Below, piece after piece: positions 16,443 to 24,409 of a DNA stretch of 64,000 bases. Location of the stretch: the NCBI RefSeq assembly GCF_001524445.2, contig NZ_CP013419.1, forward strand, positions 124,001 through 188,000, written 5' to 3'. This stretch comes from Burkholderia savannae (GTDB lineage Bacteria > Pseudomonadota > Gammaproteobacteria > Burkholderiales > Burkholderiaceae). The number at the start of each line of letters is the position of its first letter. Positions within the stretch are counted from its first letter, which is position 1. The notes under the pieces are model-generated. The model was not told where the DNA came from. It ran no database searches and saw only the letters and a program-made list of their open reading frames with translations. A program made the translations under genes and the position numbers.

Positions 16443-17251
16443 GCGGCCGCCTTGCCGGTGCCGGCGTACTTCACGTACGCGCGGTCGAGCTTCACGTCAT
16501 ACAGGTTGATCGCGAAATCCGAGCCGTTGTAGCCTTCCGCAAACGCCGCCCACTTCCGGGCCCGGAGCGCGGCCAGCAGCTTCTTGTCGGCCGCGACGTA
16601 CCGCACGAACGCGTCGAGGTGCTCGGCTTCGCCCAGCTCCATGCGGGACACGAATTCGTCGACGCTCGCGTAGCTAAGGCGCTTCCAGTGATACGCCATG
16701 ATCTGGAATGCGCCCCAGCTCGCCGACTCGTAAGCGGACGCCGCGTCGATGCGCGCCGCGGTGTCGAGCCGCACGTATTCGGCGGCGCCGCCCTGGTAGC
16801 CGCCGCGCTTCGGATTGACGACGCCCGGCCAACGTGCGGCGGCCGCATCCGCCGCGTCCTTGCCGAGATTCACGCCGAGCCGCTGATACATGACATGCCG
16901 CTCGAACAGGATTTTGGGCCGACCATCGTCCAGAAAGCCCACGCCGCGCGACTCGACTTCGTTGACGGCGCGCACGCACGCGAGGGATACGCCGAGCGTC
17001 GCGGCCGCGCGCGTGAGGTCGCCGTCCGTCAGGTGCTTCGGGTCGCGCTGCCCGCTGGCGAGCACGCGGTACGTCTTCGGGCCGGCGATGCCGTCAACGA
17101 CGAGGCCCGCGGTCGCTTGCAACGTCTGAACGGCACGCTCGGTCTGTTCGTCGTAGAGATGCGACACATCGAGCGAGTAGCCGGCGCGCACGAGGCGCTG
17201 CTGCAGTAGCCCGACTTCCGCGCCGTGATCGTTGAATCGCAGGATGTTCAC
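16439..17251 (-). CDS. Phage endolysin, N-acetylmuramidase with peptidoglycan-binding domain
   Basis: A 270-residue two-domain lysin. Residues 1-65 form a peptidoglycan-binding (PG_binding_1) domain: GAEVGLLQQRLVRAGYSLDV, then VDGIAGPKTYRVL. The rest is a DUF3380-type N-acetylmuramidase with VNEVESRGVGFLDDGRPKIL (likely catalytic E), FERHVMYQRL and SYESASWGAFQIMAYHWK-like segments. There is no signal peptide, so it depends on the holins just upstream. The start overlaps the holin stop by four bases. It looks functional. Confidence 0.92.
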   Translation of the reverse strand: MNILRFNDHGAEVGLLQQRLVRAGYSLDVSHLYDEQTERAVQTLQATAGLVVDGIAGPKTYRVLASGQRDPKHLTDGDLTRAAATLGVSLACVRAVNEVESRGVGFLDDGRPKILFERHVMYQRLGVNLGKDAADAAAARWPGVVNPKRGGYQGGAAEYVRLDTAARIDAASAYESASWGAFQIMAYHWKRLSYASVDEFVSRMELGEAEHLDAFVRYVAADKKLLAALRARKWAAFAEGYNGSDFAINLYDVKLDRAYVKYAGTGKAAA

Positions 17252-17520
17252 GCTTCGTCACTCCGTAGAAGGCGCGCGACGTTGCCGCGCGCGAGGTACA
17301 CCAACGCGGCGAACAGAACCGCGAGCGCCGCGTGAAAGAAGCCGGTCGGCTTCGGATGAAACAGCAGCTCGATGGCTGAGCCGCCCGAAATCGCGACCAT
17401 CACCCAGGCCGCCCACGCGACGTGGAAGCGATGCCGCGCGCCGTTCTTGCGGTAGGTCAGCACGCGCACGATGACGGCGAGGTGCGCGGCGAGCGCGACG
17501 AGTGCGGACGAGACATGCAC
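17248..17520 (-). CDS. Phage holin-like membrane protein, 90 residues
   Basis: A small membrane protein with three hydrophobic segments (residues about 4-22, 35-53 and 59-78) and a basic C-terminal tail RGNVARLLRSDEA. It fits a three-span phage holin family. It lies between a second holin candidate and the endolysin. The stop overlaps the endolysin start, typical of P2-like Burkholderia lysis cassettes. Confidence 0.8.
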   Translation of the reverse strand: MHVSSALVALAAHLAVIVRVLTYRKNGARHRFHVAWAAWVMVAISGGSAIELLFHPKPTGFFHAALAVLFAALVYLARGNVARLLRSDEA

Positions 17521-17521
17521 G

Positions 17522-17866
17522 TCAATCTCCCTTCCTGAACAGCGCGAACAGGTCCACGCCCTTCACGCGCTCGATCAGCGTCAGCGTGACCGCGATCACG
17601 AGCGCGGCCGCGAAGAACACGGCGACGCTCGTCGAGCGGATCGGCACCGCGTGGATGATCTCGGGCGCGGCGAGATAGCCCATCACGAGCGAGATGAGCA
17701 TGTACGCGGCGCGCTTCGCGAGGCTGAGGTCTTTCGACGTGACGACGACGAGCGCCGCGCCCGCGAACGCGCCGATCAGCGCGTCGCCGTCCACGCCCGG
17801 CGCGATGCCGGCGAGGCCGACCGCGGCGAACAGCGCCGCGGCCGAGGTGGTGTTCGGTTCAGCCAT
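17522..17866 (-). CDS. Putative phage holin/antiholin, 114 residues
   Basis: A membrane protein with hydrophobic helices at about residues 9-23, 31-45, 50-65 and 78-100 and a charged tail ending FRKGD. Its place is directly ahead of the 90-residue holin. Two adjacent membrane proteins ahead of a lysin usually act as holin and antiholin or pinholin. Which is which cannot be told from sequence. Confidence 0.75.
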   Translation of the reverse strand: MAEPNTTSAAALFAAVGLAGIAPGVDGDALIGAFAGAALVVVTSKDLSLAKRAAYMLISLVMGYLAAPEIIHAVPIRSTSVAVFFAAALVIAVTLTLIERVKGVDLFALFRKGD

Positions 17867-17881
17867 TCAATCGGCTCCAGG

Positions 17882-18088
17882 TCAGTCAAACAGTTGCAGC
17901 AGCGGCTTCGTCGGCTCGATCGCGCTGCGCTCCGGCATCTCCACGACGGTTCCCATCGGCAGCACGACGCCGAGCTAGGCGAGGCCGGGGTTCGCGTCGA
18001 GCACGGCTTCGACCGTGCCCGCCGTGCTGCCGTAGTGCCGCCAGCACAGCGCGTCGAGCGTTTCGCCTTGTAGTGCCGCTACCTTCAT
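17882..18088 (-). pseudogene. X: Phage tail protein gpX with a premature stop
   Basis: The minus frame reads MKVAALQGETLDALCWRHYG, then STAGTVEAVLDANPGLA, then TAG, then LGVVLPMGTVVEMPERSAIE, then PTKPLLQLFD. This is a complete P2 gpX-type LysM-like protein except that codon 38 (plus-strand 17975-17977) is TAG, most simply from a GAG or similar codon. The start overlaps the stop of the upstream gene (ATGA). Confidence 0.85.
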
Positions 18089-18336
18089 TTCCCGAGCGCC
18101 TGCCCGTCGCGATCGAACTGGCTGAGCACGCGCGGCTTGATTCGAGCTCGCCGGCGCGCGATCACGTCGGTCCGTATGGCCGCCTCAGCGCCGACGCGAT
18201 CCAAGCAACAGGCGATCTCGCACCAGAACAGGGCGGCGCCGCGCCGCTGCACTTGGAATGCGCTGACGAATAACAGCGCTTCGCCGCGCGGGCGGGCCCG
18301 CGTAATCTGCCGAATGCGATACATGGGGCGGCCCAT
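18085..18336 (-). CDS. Small phage protein between L and X, unknown role
   Basis: An 83-residue protein starting MGRPMYRIRQITRARPRGEA, with FVSAFQVQRRGAALFWCEIA and ending FDRDGQALGK. It is coupled on both sides: its ATG overlaps the L stop (TGATG) and its stop overlaps the X start. That makes it a genuine member of the L-X operon. I do not recognise the family. Confidence 0.6.
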   Translation of the reverse strand: MGRPMYRIRQITRARPRGEALLFVSAFQVQRRGAALFWCEIACCLDRVGAEAAIRTDVIARRRARIKPRVLSQFDRDGQALGK

Positions 18337-18685
18337 CAGATCAGCTCCACGGTCGAGCGCGCGATGCCGAGGATGTCGCTGATCGCCCACCGCGCATTGC
18401 GGCGCGCGTCGTCGACCGTCGCCGCCAGATCGGCCGCGACCTGCCCGCCGCTCTTCGTCGTGTCGTAGCCGCGGTATTTCTCCGTCACGTCCGCGTGCGT
18501 CAGGTGGTACACCGCGCGCCGATAGCGGGCAACGTGCGCGGATTCGCCATCGATATGCGGCGCCGGTACGTCGGCGAGCGTCGCCGCGCCCGCCGCGCGC
18601 TGCCGTGCGCGCCACGCGGCAAGCTCATCGTTCACGGTCAGCATCGCGTCGCGCGCGGCGTGCCGCAAGGAATCGGACCTGAACC
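18336..18685 (-). pseudogene. L: Phage head completion protein gpL, 5' truncated
   Basis: The frame encodes SLRHAARDAMLTVNDELAAW, then VPAPHIDGESAHVARYRRAV and YHLTHADVTEKYRGYDTTKS, then DDARRNARWAISDILGI, the P2 gpL family. Upstream of SDSLRHA the sequence is that of gene P read on the other strand, so the start and the leader are lost. The deletion took M, N and O, the major capsid, scaffold and small terminase genes. Confidence 0.85.
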
Positions 18686-19462
18686 CGAAGATTGCGTCGC
18701 GCACCGCCGGCCCGAAACGCCGCGCGCCGCGCAACGAAATCAGCAAGGAACAGCACGAGCGCATCATCGAAGCGTTCCGCGATTCGCTGTTCGACTATCA
18801 GAAGGTTTGGTATCGGAACGGGGATCAGCGCACGCGCAACATTCTGAAATCGCGGCAGATCGGCGCAACGTGGTACTTCGCGCGCGAAGCGCTCGTCGAC
18901 GCGCTTGACACCGACCGCAATCAGATCTTCCTATCGGCCAGCAAGGCGCAGGCGCACGTCTTCAAGCAATACATCACGCAGTTCGCGCGCGATGCCGCCG
19001 ACGTCGAGCTCACGGGCGACCCGATCATCTTGCCGAGCGGCGCGACGCTGTACTCCCTGGGGACGAACGCACGCACCGCGCAGTCGTACCACGGCAACTT
19101 CTATTTCGATGAATACTTTTGGGTGCCGAAGTTCCGCGAGTTGAACAAGGTTGCGTCGGGCATGGCGATGCACAAGCGCTGGCGCAAGACCTACTTCAGC
19201 ACGCCGTCGAGTGTCAGGCACGAGGCGTTCGCGTTTTGGAGCGGCGCGCACGCGAATCGCGGCCGCGCCGCGGGCGAGCGCATCCAGATCGACACGAGCC
19301 ACGAGGCGCTCGTGCGCGGCATGTTGTGCGAGGACGCGCAGTGGCGGCAGATTGTGACCGTGCTCGACGCGATCGCGGGCGGCTGCGACCTGTTTGACAT
19401 CGACGAACTGCGCCGCGAATACAGCGCCGAGGAATTCGCGAACCTGCTGATGTGCCACTTCA
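18680..19462 (+). pseudogene. P: Phage terminase large subunit gpP, both ends missing
   Basis: The plus frame reads LNPKIASRTAGPKRRAPRNE, then NILKSRQIGATWYFAREALV (ATPase motor, adenine/Walker region) and QIFLSASKAQAHVFKQYITQ, then FYFDEYFWVPKFRELN (Walker B DE). It continues to EFANLLMCHFSAV and is then joined out of frame to the portal gene. The N-terminal start and the nuclease domain are missing. Confidence 0.88.
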
Positions 19463-20291
19463 GCGCTGTTCTTCAAGGCGAACGTGCTCGCGTCGACGTT
19501 CCGCCCGCACCGCTGGCTGTCGCGGCACGCATTCGAGCGGTGGGCGCTCGATTTCCTGACGTTCGGCAACGGCTACCTGGAGCGCCGCCGCAGCATGGTC
19601 GGCGGCACGTTGCGATTCGAGCCCGCGCTCGCGAAGTACGTGCGACGCAAGGCCGATTTCAGCGGCTTCGTGTACGTGAACGGCTGGCAGGATCGGCACG
19701 AGTTCGAGCCCGGCAGCGTGTTCCAGCTCGTGCGGCCGGACATCAATCAGGAGGTCTACGGCCTGCCGGAGTACCTGAGCTCGCTGCACTCGGCCTGGCT
19801 GAACGAATCGTCGACGCTGTTCCGGCGAAAGTACTACGAGAACGGCAGCCACGCCGGCTTCATCCTGTACATGACCGACGCCGCGCAAAAGCAGGACGAC
19901 GTCGACAACATGCGCGACGCGTTGAAGAACGCGAAGGGGCCGGGCAACTTCCGCAACGTGTTCATGTACGCGCCGGGCGGGAAGAAAGACGGCATCCAGC
20001 TTATCCCCGTGTCCGAGGTCGCCGCGAAGGACGAATTCTTCAACATCAAGAACGTGACGCGCGACGATCTGCTCGCCGCGCACCGCGTGCCGCGTGCCGC
20101 CTCAGCTGCTCGGCATCGTGCCGAGCAACTCGGGCGGGTTCGGCACGCCGGACACCGCCGCGCGCGTGTTCGGGCGCAACGAAATCAGGCCGCTACAGGC
20201 CCGCTTCGCCGAGCTGAACGACTGGCTGGGCGAGGAGGTCGTGAGGTTCGACGATTACGAGATTCCGCTGGCGCCGGTCGCGGCATCATAG
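19463..20291 (+). pseudogene. Q: Phage portal protein gpQ, 5' truncated and frameshifted
   Basis: The frame reads ALFFKANVLASTFRPHRWLS, then LTFGNGYLERRRSMVGGTLR and IHQEVYGLPEYL-like portal core as far as LLAAHRVP. There a tandem GTGCCGCGTGCCGC (near 20085-20098) shifts the frame. Removing one 7-base copy gives HRVPPQLLGIVPSNSGGFGT, then the normal C-terminus ending APVAAS at 20291. The N-terminus was lost in the P-Q deletion. Confidence 0.88.
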
Positions 20292-20301
20292 GTGGCAGGC
20301 G

Positions 20302-20661
20302 TCACGCATGCGCGGCACGATCGAGCACTTCTCGGGCCGCGCGCCTTAACACCTCTTCCGACCACTGATTGACACTCTCCCCCGACACAGCCGCCGCGAT
20401 GCCGACAACCGCATGCACTTCCGGGTTGATACGCAACATCAACTTACCCGATGCGGGCTTCTGAGGCGTCCGGTTCGTGTGCTTGCAGTCTTCCAGATAG
20501 TGATCAATGGCTGCGTGGAAATCCGCAGTCAGCTCGTCGACGGTTTCGCCGTGAAAACTGATTTTGTCGTCCACGCCGAGCACGTGACCGACAAAAATCT
20601 TGTCGCGCCCGTCGAAATCTACGCGGGCGAAATATCCCTTGTAATTCATTGCGTTGGTCAT
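20302..20661 (-). CDS. hicB: HicB-family antitoxin
   Basis: A 119-residue antitoxin. The N-terminal HicB fold has YKGYFARVDFDGRDKIFVGH, then FHGETVDELTADFHAAIDHY. The C-terminal ribbon-helix-helix DNA-binding part has LMLRINPEVHAVVGIAAAVS, then SVNQWSEEVLRRAA. It neutralises HicA and represses the operon. The ATG overlaps the hicA stop (ATGA). The pair lies beyond phage gene Q and is read towards it, a usual site for accessory genes. Confidence 0.92.
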   Translation of the reverse strand: MTNAMNYKGYFARVDFDGRDKIFVGHVLGVDDKISFHGETVDELTADFHAAIDHYLEDCKHTNRTPQKPASGKLMLRINPEVHAVVGIAAAVSGESVNQWSEEVLRRAAREVLDRAAHA

Positions 20662-20912
20662 GGTTTGATCCCCAATTCGATGAACCAGTCGCGCAAATCT
20701 TCCACCTGATACCGCTTTGCCTCTTTACCCGGATGAGGGCGATGTAGGTAGCGGCGCGTCCCGTTCAATTCGAAGGCGATGCGCGACCCTGCGCCCTCAT
20801 TGATGTCGCCGCCCAACGCGACAACCAGCGATTCGATGTCAGCGAATACGATGCCGCCCAAGGTCGGCTTCGTAAAGATCGCCGCGAGCGTTCGGGCGTG
20901 TTTCGTTTTCAT
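20658..20912 (-). CDS. hicA: HicA-family mRNA interferase toxin
   Basis: An 84-residue basic protein with the HicA double-stranded RNA-binding-like fold: LAAIFTKPTLGGIVFADIES, then GGDINEGAGSRIAFELNGTR and YLHRPHPGKEAKRYQVEDLR. The usual GSH catalytic position reads GSR here, with histidines slightly further on. This is the HRPHP-type subfamily, so loss of activity should not be assumed. The ATG at 20912 is preferred to an upstream TTG. Confidence 0.9.
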   Translation of the reverse strand: MKTKHARTLAAIFTKPTLGGIVFADIESLVVALGGDINEGAGSRIAFELNGTRRYLHRPHPGKEAKRYQVEDLRDWFIELGIKP

Positions 20913-20920
20913 GTTGGAAT

Positions 20921-20939
20921 GATAGCGCAAAGTGCTATC
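20921..20939. promoter_or_regulatory. Inverted repeat upstream of hicA, candidate HicB operator
   Basis: GATAGC and GCTATC arms are separated by seven bases (GATAGCGCAAAGTGCTATC), nine bases ahead of the hicA ATG. HicB-type antitoxins bind palindromes in this position. This is inferred from position only. Confidence 0.5.
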
Positions 20940-21393
20940 TCGGTGCTAGCGAAAAATGATATCTGCAATCTGTCCTGAGCATGCTGGGTGCGATCCTTGT
21001 GCGTCTGGCGACGGCGCGAATAGTGGGCCTACAACGGCTTTGCATTCGCGAGGCACCCCAACCCTGGACCGTACGCCACGAGCGGCACAACGAGGCCGTG
21101 GCGCGTCCGGGAGCGGGGTGTTTGGGGTCAGGCTCTTCCGCGCGCAGCCAGGCCCCAAGGTGGCCTTTGCGCGGTCCCCCTCCTCGCCTGCACGCTTTCT
21201 TGATGGGGCAGTTTTCATGCATCGGTCGCCTGCCGCGCGAGCGCCCACTGGCGCGGGTTTCGGGCGATTTTGCATCGTGGAAAATTCGTGCGTCTTCGTG
21301 CACTTTGATGCGAAATTTGGCACCGCTATTGCGGCTCGCGCAATGGCACCAATGCATCAGGGCGACGGTGGTAGCCCAACAGGAAAAAACAAA
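20940..21393. other. About 450 bases with no convincing gene
   Basis: A plus-strand frame is open through this stretch (from 20956 towards 21522) but its composition (many A, R, P, G, S runs) is not clearly coding. Several frames overlap without start signals. It may be phage intergenic or regulatory DNA. No RNA gene was recognised. Confidence 0.4.
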
Positions 21394-21522
21394 ATGAACC
21401 GCTTGTTTAACCAGCCGCGTATCGATGCAGCAAAGCTACTCAAATGCCCTGAGGCGATGACCGAGCGCTTGAGCCAAATCCGCGCGCCGCTCATCGCTCC
21501 GCTCACGACCGGCTCGCCTTGA
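21394..21522 (+). CDS. Small protein, 42 residues
   Basis: An ATG preceded by AGGAAAAAACAAA encodes MNRLFNQPRIDAAKLLKCPE, then AMTERLSQIRAPLIAPLTTG. The ribosome binding site and the sensible composition suggest a small phage-type gene. It runs in the same frame as the doubtful upstream open frame. Family unknown. Confidence 0.4.
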   Translation: MNRLFNQPRIDAAKLLKCPEAMTERLSQIRAPLIAPLTTGSP

Positions 21523-21536
21523 TTGGTGGAAACCGA

Positions 21537-21694
21537 ATGCCGCGCAGAACAACCCAGGACGACGAGCGGGACGCCTTCGAGTCGTTCCGGCGACATTTCT
21601 CAATCCCGGACGGAGAGGTTAAGTTCGGGGACAGGCCTGATGTCATAATTGACGGTTCGCGCAAGATTGGCATTGAGATCACCGATGAACCGCA
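21537..21694 (+). pseudogene. 5' fragment of a nuclease-like protein cut by an IS3 element
   Basis: The frame reads MPRRTTQDDERDAFESFRRH, then FSIPDGEVKFGDRPDVIIDG, then RKIGIEITDEPHR. The PDVII...IGIEIT pattern resembles the start of PD-(D/E)XK-type endonuclease-like proteins. Homology ends where IS3-type terminal sequence (TGGTGGAGGCTCCAACTC) begins. The rest is gone. Confidence 0.5.
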
Positions 21695-22117
21695 CCGGAT
21701 TTGGTGGAGGCTCCAACTCTTGAGAGAATGGAGCCATGAACAAGTCGAACAAGTTTTCTGCTGAAGTCCGAGAACGTGCAGTCCGCAGGTGCGCGAGCAT
21801 CGCGACGAGTATCCGTCACAGTGGGCGGCGATTGAATCCATCGCCCCCAAGATCGGCTGCACGAGCCAGACATTGTTGGGGTGGGTCAAACGAGAAGAAG
21901 TCGATTGCGGCGAGCGTGAGGGGGTCACCACGTCGGAACGTGAACGCCTCAAGGCACTGGAGCGTGAGAACAAGGAACTGCGCCGTGCCAATGAGATTCT
22001 GAAGCTAGCGAGCGCATTTTTCGCCCAGGCGGAGCTCGACCGCCGCCTGAAGTCCTGAAGGCCTTTATCGATCAGCATCGCGACACCTTCGGGGTCGAGC
22101 CGATCTGCAAGGTCTTG
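21695..22117 (+). pseudogene. IS3-family element remnant (frameshifted orfA and start of orfB)
   Basis: orfA starts [17 protein letters not shown] at 21736, then loses two bases near 21788. It continues in another frame as [20 protein letters not shown], then [16 protein letters not shown] and [20 protein letters not shown], the IS3 OrfA leucine zipper. The start of orfB follows (KAFIDQHRDTFGVEPICKVL) and is cut at 22117 by the IS5-type fragment. Confidence 0.85.
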
Positions 22118-22504
22118 CGGACCGGCGCGAACGTCAACGACGTCACGCAGTTGCTGCCGCTGATCGACGCGATTCCGCCGATTCGCGGATTGCGTGGCCA
22201 CCCATTGCAGAGACCGCGTGTGGTCTACGCCGATCGCGGTTACGACTCCGAGCGACATCGACGCGCGTTGCGCGATCGCGGTATCGAGCCCGTGATCGCC
22301 AAGCGCCGTACCGAACATGGCAACGGCCTTGGCAAATATCGCTGGGTCGTCGAGCGCACGCATGCCTGGCTGCATCACTTCCGTCGCCTCCGTATTCGTT
22401 TCGAGCGCCGTGCTGACATTCACGGCGCGTTCCTCAAACTCGGTTGCCGCCTGATCTGCTGGAATACCCTCCGGCGCGCCCAGCAGCCTTTTTGAAACCG
22501 TCTC
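22118..22504 (+). pseudogene. C-terminal fragment and right end of an IS5/IS427-type element
   Basis: Encodes TGANVNDVTQLLPLIDAIPP, then RPRVVYADRGYDSERHRRAL and KYRWVVERTHAWLHHFRRLR, ending LRRAQQPF. It then has the terminal repeat GAAACCGTCTC (22494-22504). It is about 99 percent identical by eye to 26414-26800 of the complete element, in the same orientation. Confidence 0.85.
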
Positions 22505-23109
22505 TTAGTAGTAACCGATTCGCTATGCGGCTTGATTCAGGCTCATCCGGTTCTCGCCAAGAATATGCGAGGCCCTTGTAAATATCGCAACATCATTCCG
22601 CCAAAAAATGGCCGTCGCGTAGGGATCTCCGGATTATTCAAGGCGGACCTGGCGCAAAAAATTCAATCACTTGCACGATAATCTCTTGAACTCGGGAACC
22701 CCATTTTCACGCGTGTACCCGCGTAGGTCCCGCGAGTAGACGCGAGAATCGGTTGGGGACGTCTGCGGGCGTGCCCATGCCTTGCTTGTGCGCGCAGAAT
22801 GGAGAATATTTTTCTACTCGGCTCTCTTTGAGGCTCGTCAACATCGGGGGCGATTCCAGGTTGATGATGTTTTCATGTTGTCGCGGTGTTTCGTTGCCCA
22901 CAAAGCCTCTGTCGCGACTTATCGTTATTGGTGTCGGAGTCAATTTGATATTTGGCAAAATAATTTCGACTAAATTGGTCAATTTCAGAGTAGAAAAATA
23001 TTCTGCAAATGATATTTTTTGTCGCACTATTTTGGATGTTAATTCTATGCCCTATTGAATATAATATAATTCACAATTAATTAGGGCAACCAGATAAAAA
23101 GGTGGCGAA
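22505..23109. other. Gene-free region upstream of the cysteine desulfidase gene, with long inverted repeat
   Basis: No convincing gene. The frames at 22707-23027 (minus) and 22753-23058 (plus) are mirror images caused by an inverted repeat: 22802-22819 (GAGAATATTTTTCTACTC) pairs with 22988-23005. The last 150 bases are AT-rich. TATAAT occurs at 23060-23065 and 23065-23070, and AAAAAGGTGGCGAA precedes the ATG at 23110. Confidence 0.5.
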
Positions 23110-24378
23110 ATGGACTCGAAATCAATGATCAGCTGGCTGCAAAGGGAAGTAACGCCGGCCCTTGGATGTACCGAACCGGTCGCGATTGCATTTGCTGCGG
23201 CGCTGGCCATGCGATACCTGAAGGAGCCGATAGTAGAGATCAGCGGAGTTGTCTCCGAAAATCTCTACAAAAACGCGATGGGTGTGACCATTCCCGGCGC
23301 GGGTGTTTCGGGCGTACAGTTTGCCGCGGCACTGGGCGCATTTGGGGGCGACGCAGCGCAAGGACTTCAGGTATTCAAGAATATTACTTCCAAACAGGTT
23401 GCCCAGGCACGCCGGCTGATTGAGGAAGGTAGGGTTTCGATTCTGGCAAAGGCAACGCCTGATTTTATTCATGTCGACCTCACGTTGCGTAGCGAAGTTA
23501 GTAAATGCCGGGTGATTTCGAATGGTGGCCATACCAACGTCACATATCTTGCCGTTAATGATGTAGTACAGATTTCCTGTAATGATGCGCCGCACCGAAA
23601 CAGTGAATTATTTGAGAATTTCACATTGCGGGAGGCTTTTGAGTTTGTGCAATTCGAAGACTTTGAGCATATCGCGTTCATGCTCGATGCGGCCAAAGTA
23701 AATGAAGAATTGTCCGCAGAAGGGAAAAGGCAAAAATATGGCATGAGCGTCGGCAGAACGTTCTCCGAGGCCATCTCGCAGGGAATGCTACAGGATGATC
23801 TGCTCAGTCGGATTGTGGTCGACGCGACCTGTGCATCCGATGCGCGCATGGGCGGCGCAGCGCTGCCGGCCATGACCAACTTCGGCTCTGGCAACCAGGG
23901 CATTGTCGCCACCATGCCGATGGTGACCGTTGCGCGATACCTGAAGGCCAGTCTGGACGATTTGGCCCGGGCACTGACGCTTTCGCATCTGGTCGCAATC
24001 TCGATTCATGCCCGGTACACCCGGCTATCGGCTCTGTGCGCAGCGTCAACCGCGGCGATGGGTGCCGCTGCCGGCATGAGCTGGCTCTTCACGCGTGACT
24101 TCGGGACAATTGGGCGCGCGATTTCGAACATGGTCAGCGACGTTAGCGGAATCATCTGCGACGGCGCTTCCAACAGCTGCGCAATGAAGGTGTCAACCGC
24201 CGTCACGAGTGCATTCAAGGCCGTTCTCTTGGCAAGGAACGGTATCCGGGCTAGCACGAGTGACGGCATCGTCTGCGACGACGTTGAAGAAACGATCAAT
24301 AACCTGTGCCTGCTTGTGACGCGTCCGATGACGCATACCGACAAGGCCATCATCCGGATCATGTCCGCAAAGCGGTAG
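23110..24378 (+). CDS. L-cysteine desulfidase / iron-sulfur serine dehydratase alpha-like protein (UPF0597 family)
   Basis: A 422-residue cytoplasmic enzyme of the CyuA/YhaM type. GCTEPVAIAFAAALA holds Cys20, the first iron-sulfur ligand. Further on are SNGGHTNVTYL, GGAALPAMTNFGSGNQG and, near residue 345-357, GIICDGASNSCAMKVSTAV with two cysteines, the remaining cluster ligands. The family removes sulfide (or ammonia) from L-cysteine (or L-serine), giving pyruvate. It is followed after 31 bases by azlC and azlD in one operon, suggesting amino acid breakdown coupled to export. Length and ligands are complete, so it is likely active. Cysteine versus serine preference cannot be told. Confidence 0.88.
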   Translation: MDSKSMISWLQREVTPALGCTEPVAIAFAAALAMRYLKEPIVEISGVVSENLYKNAMGVTIPGAGVSGVQFAAALGAFGGDAAQGLQVFKNITSKQVAQARRLIEEGRVSILAKATPDFIHVDLTLRSEVSKCRVISNGGHTNVTYLAVNDVVQISCNDAPHRNSELFENFTLREAFEFVQFEDFEHIAFMLDAAKVNEELSAEGKRQKYGMSVGRTFSEAISQGMLQDDLLSRIVVDATCASDARMGGAALPAMTNFGSGNQGIVATMPMVTVARYLKASLDDLARALTLSHLVAISIHARYTRLSALCAASTAAMGAAAGMSWLFTRDFGTIGRAISNMVSDVSGIICDGASNSCAMKVSTAVTSAFKAVLLARNGIRASTSDGIVCDDVEETINNLCLLVTRPMTHTDKAIIRIMSAKR

Positions 24379-24409
24379 CGCGCCGCAGTCTTTGAAAAGG
24401 AGATTCCCC

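Larger units (their letters stand above)
8600..20291. mobile_element. Decayed P2-like prophage
   Basis: Gene order matches P2 read from D towards Q. On the minus strand lie T, E/E', S, R, lysis genes, X and L; P and Q are divergent on the plus strand. Three deletions are visible. One removes most of S through FII. One joins L to P across M, N and O. One joins P to Q out of frame. T is truncated, X has a nonsense codon and Q has a duplication frameshift. R and the lysis cassette are undamaged. No integrase or attachment site was recognised. Confidence 0.85.

Noticed and set aside
16325..17209. 294-codon plus-strand open frame
   Set aside because: Antisense of the endolysin, whose two domains are clear.
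20956..21393. Plus-strand open frame as a 188-residue protein
   Set aside because: No start signal; composition looks like GC-driven chance. Only the last 42 codons have their own ribosome binding site.
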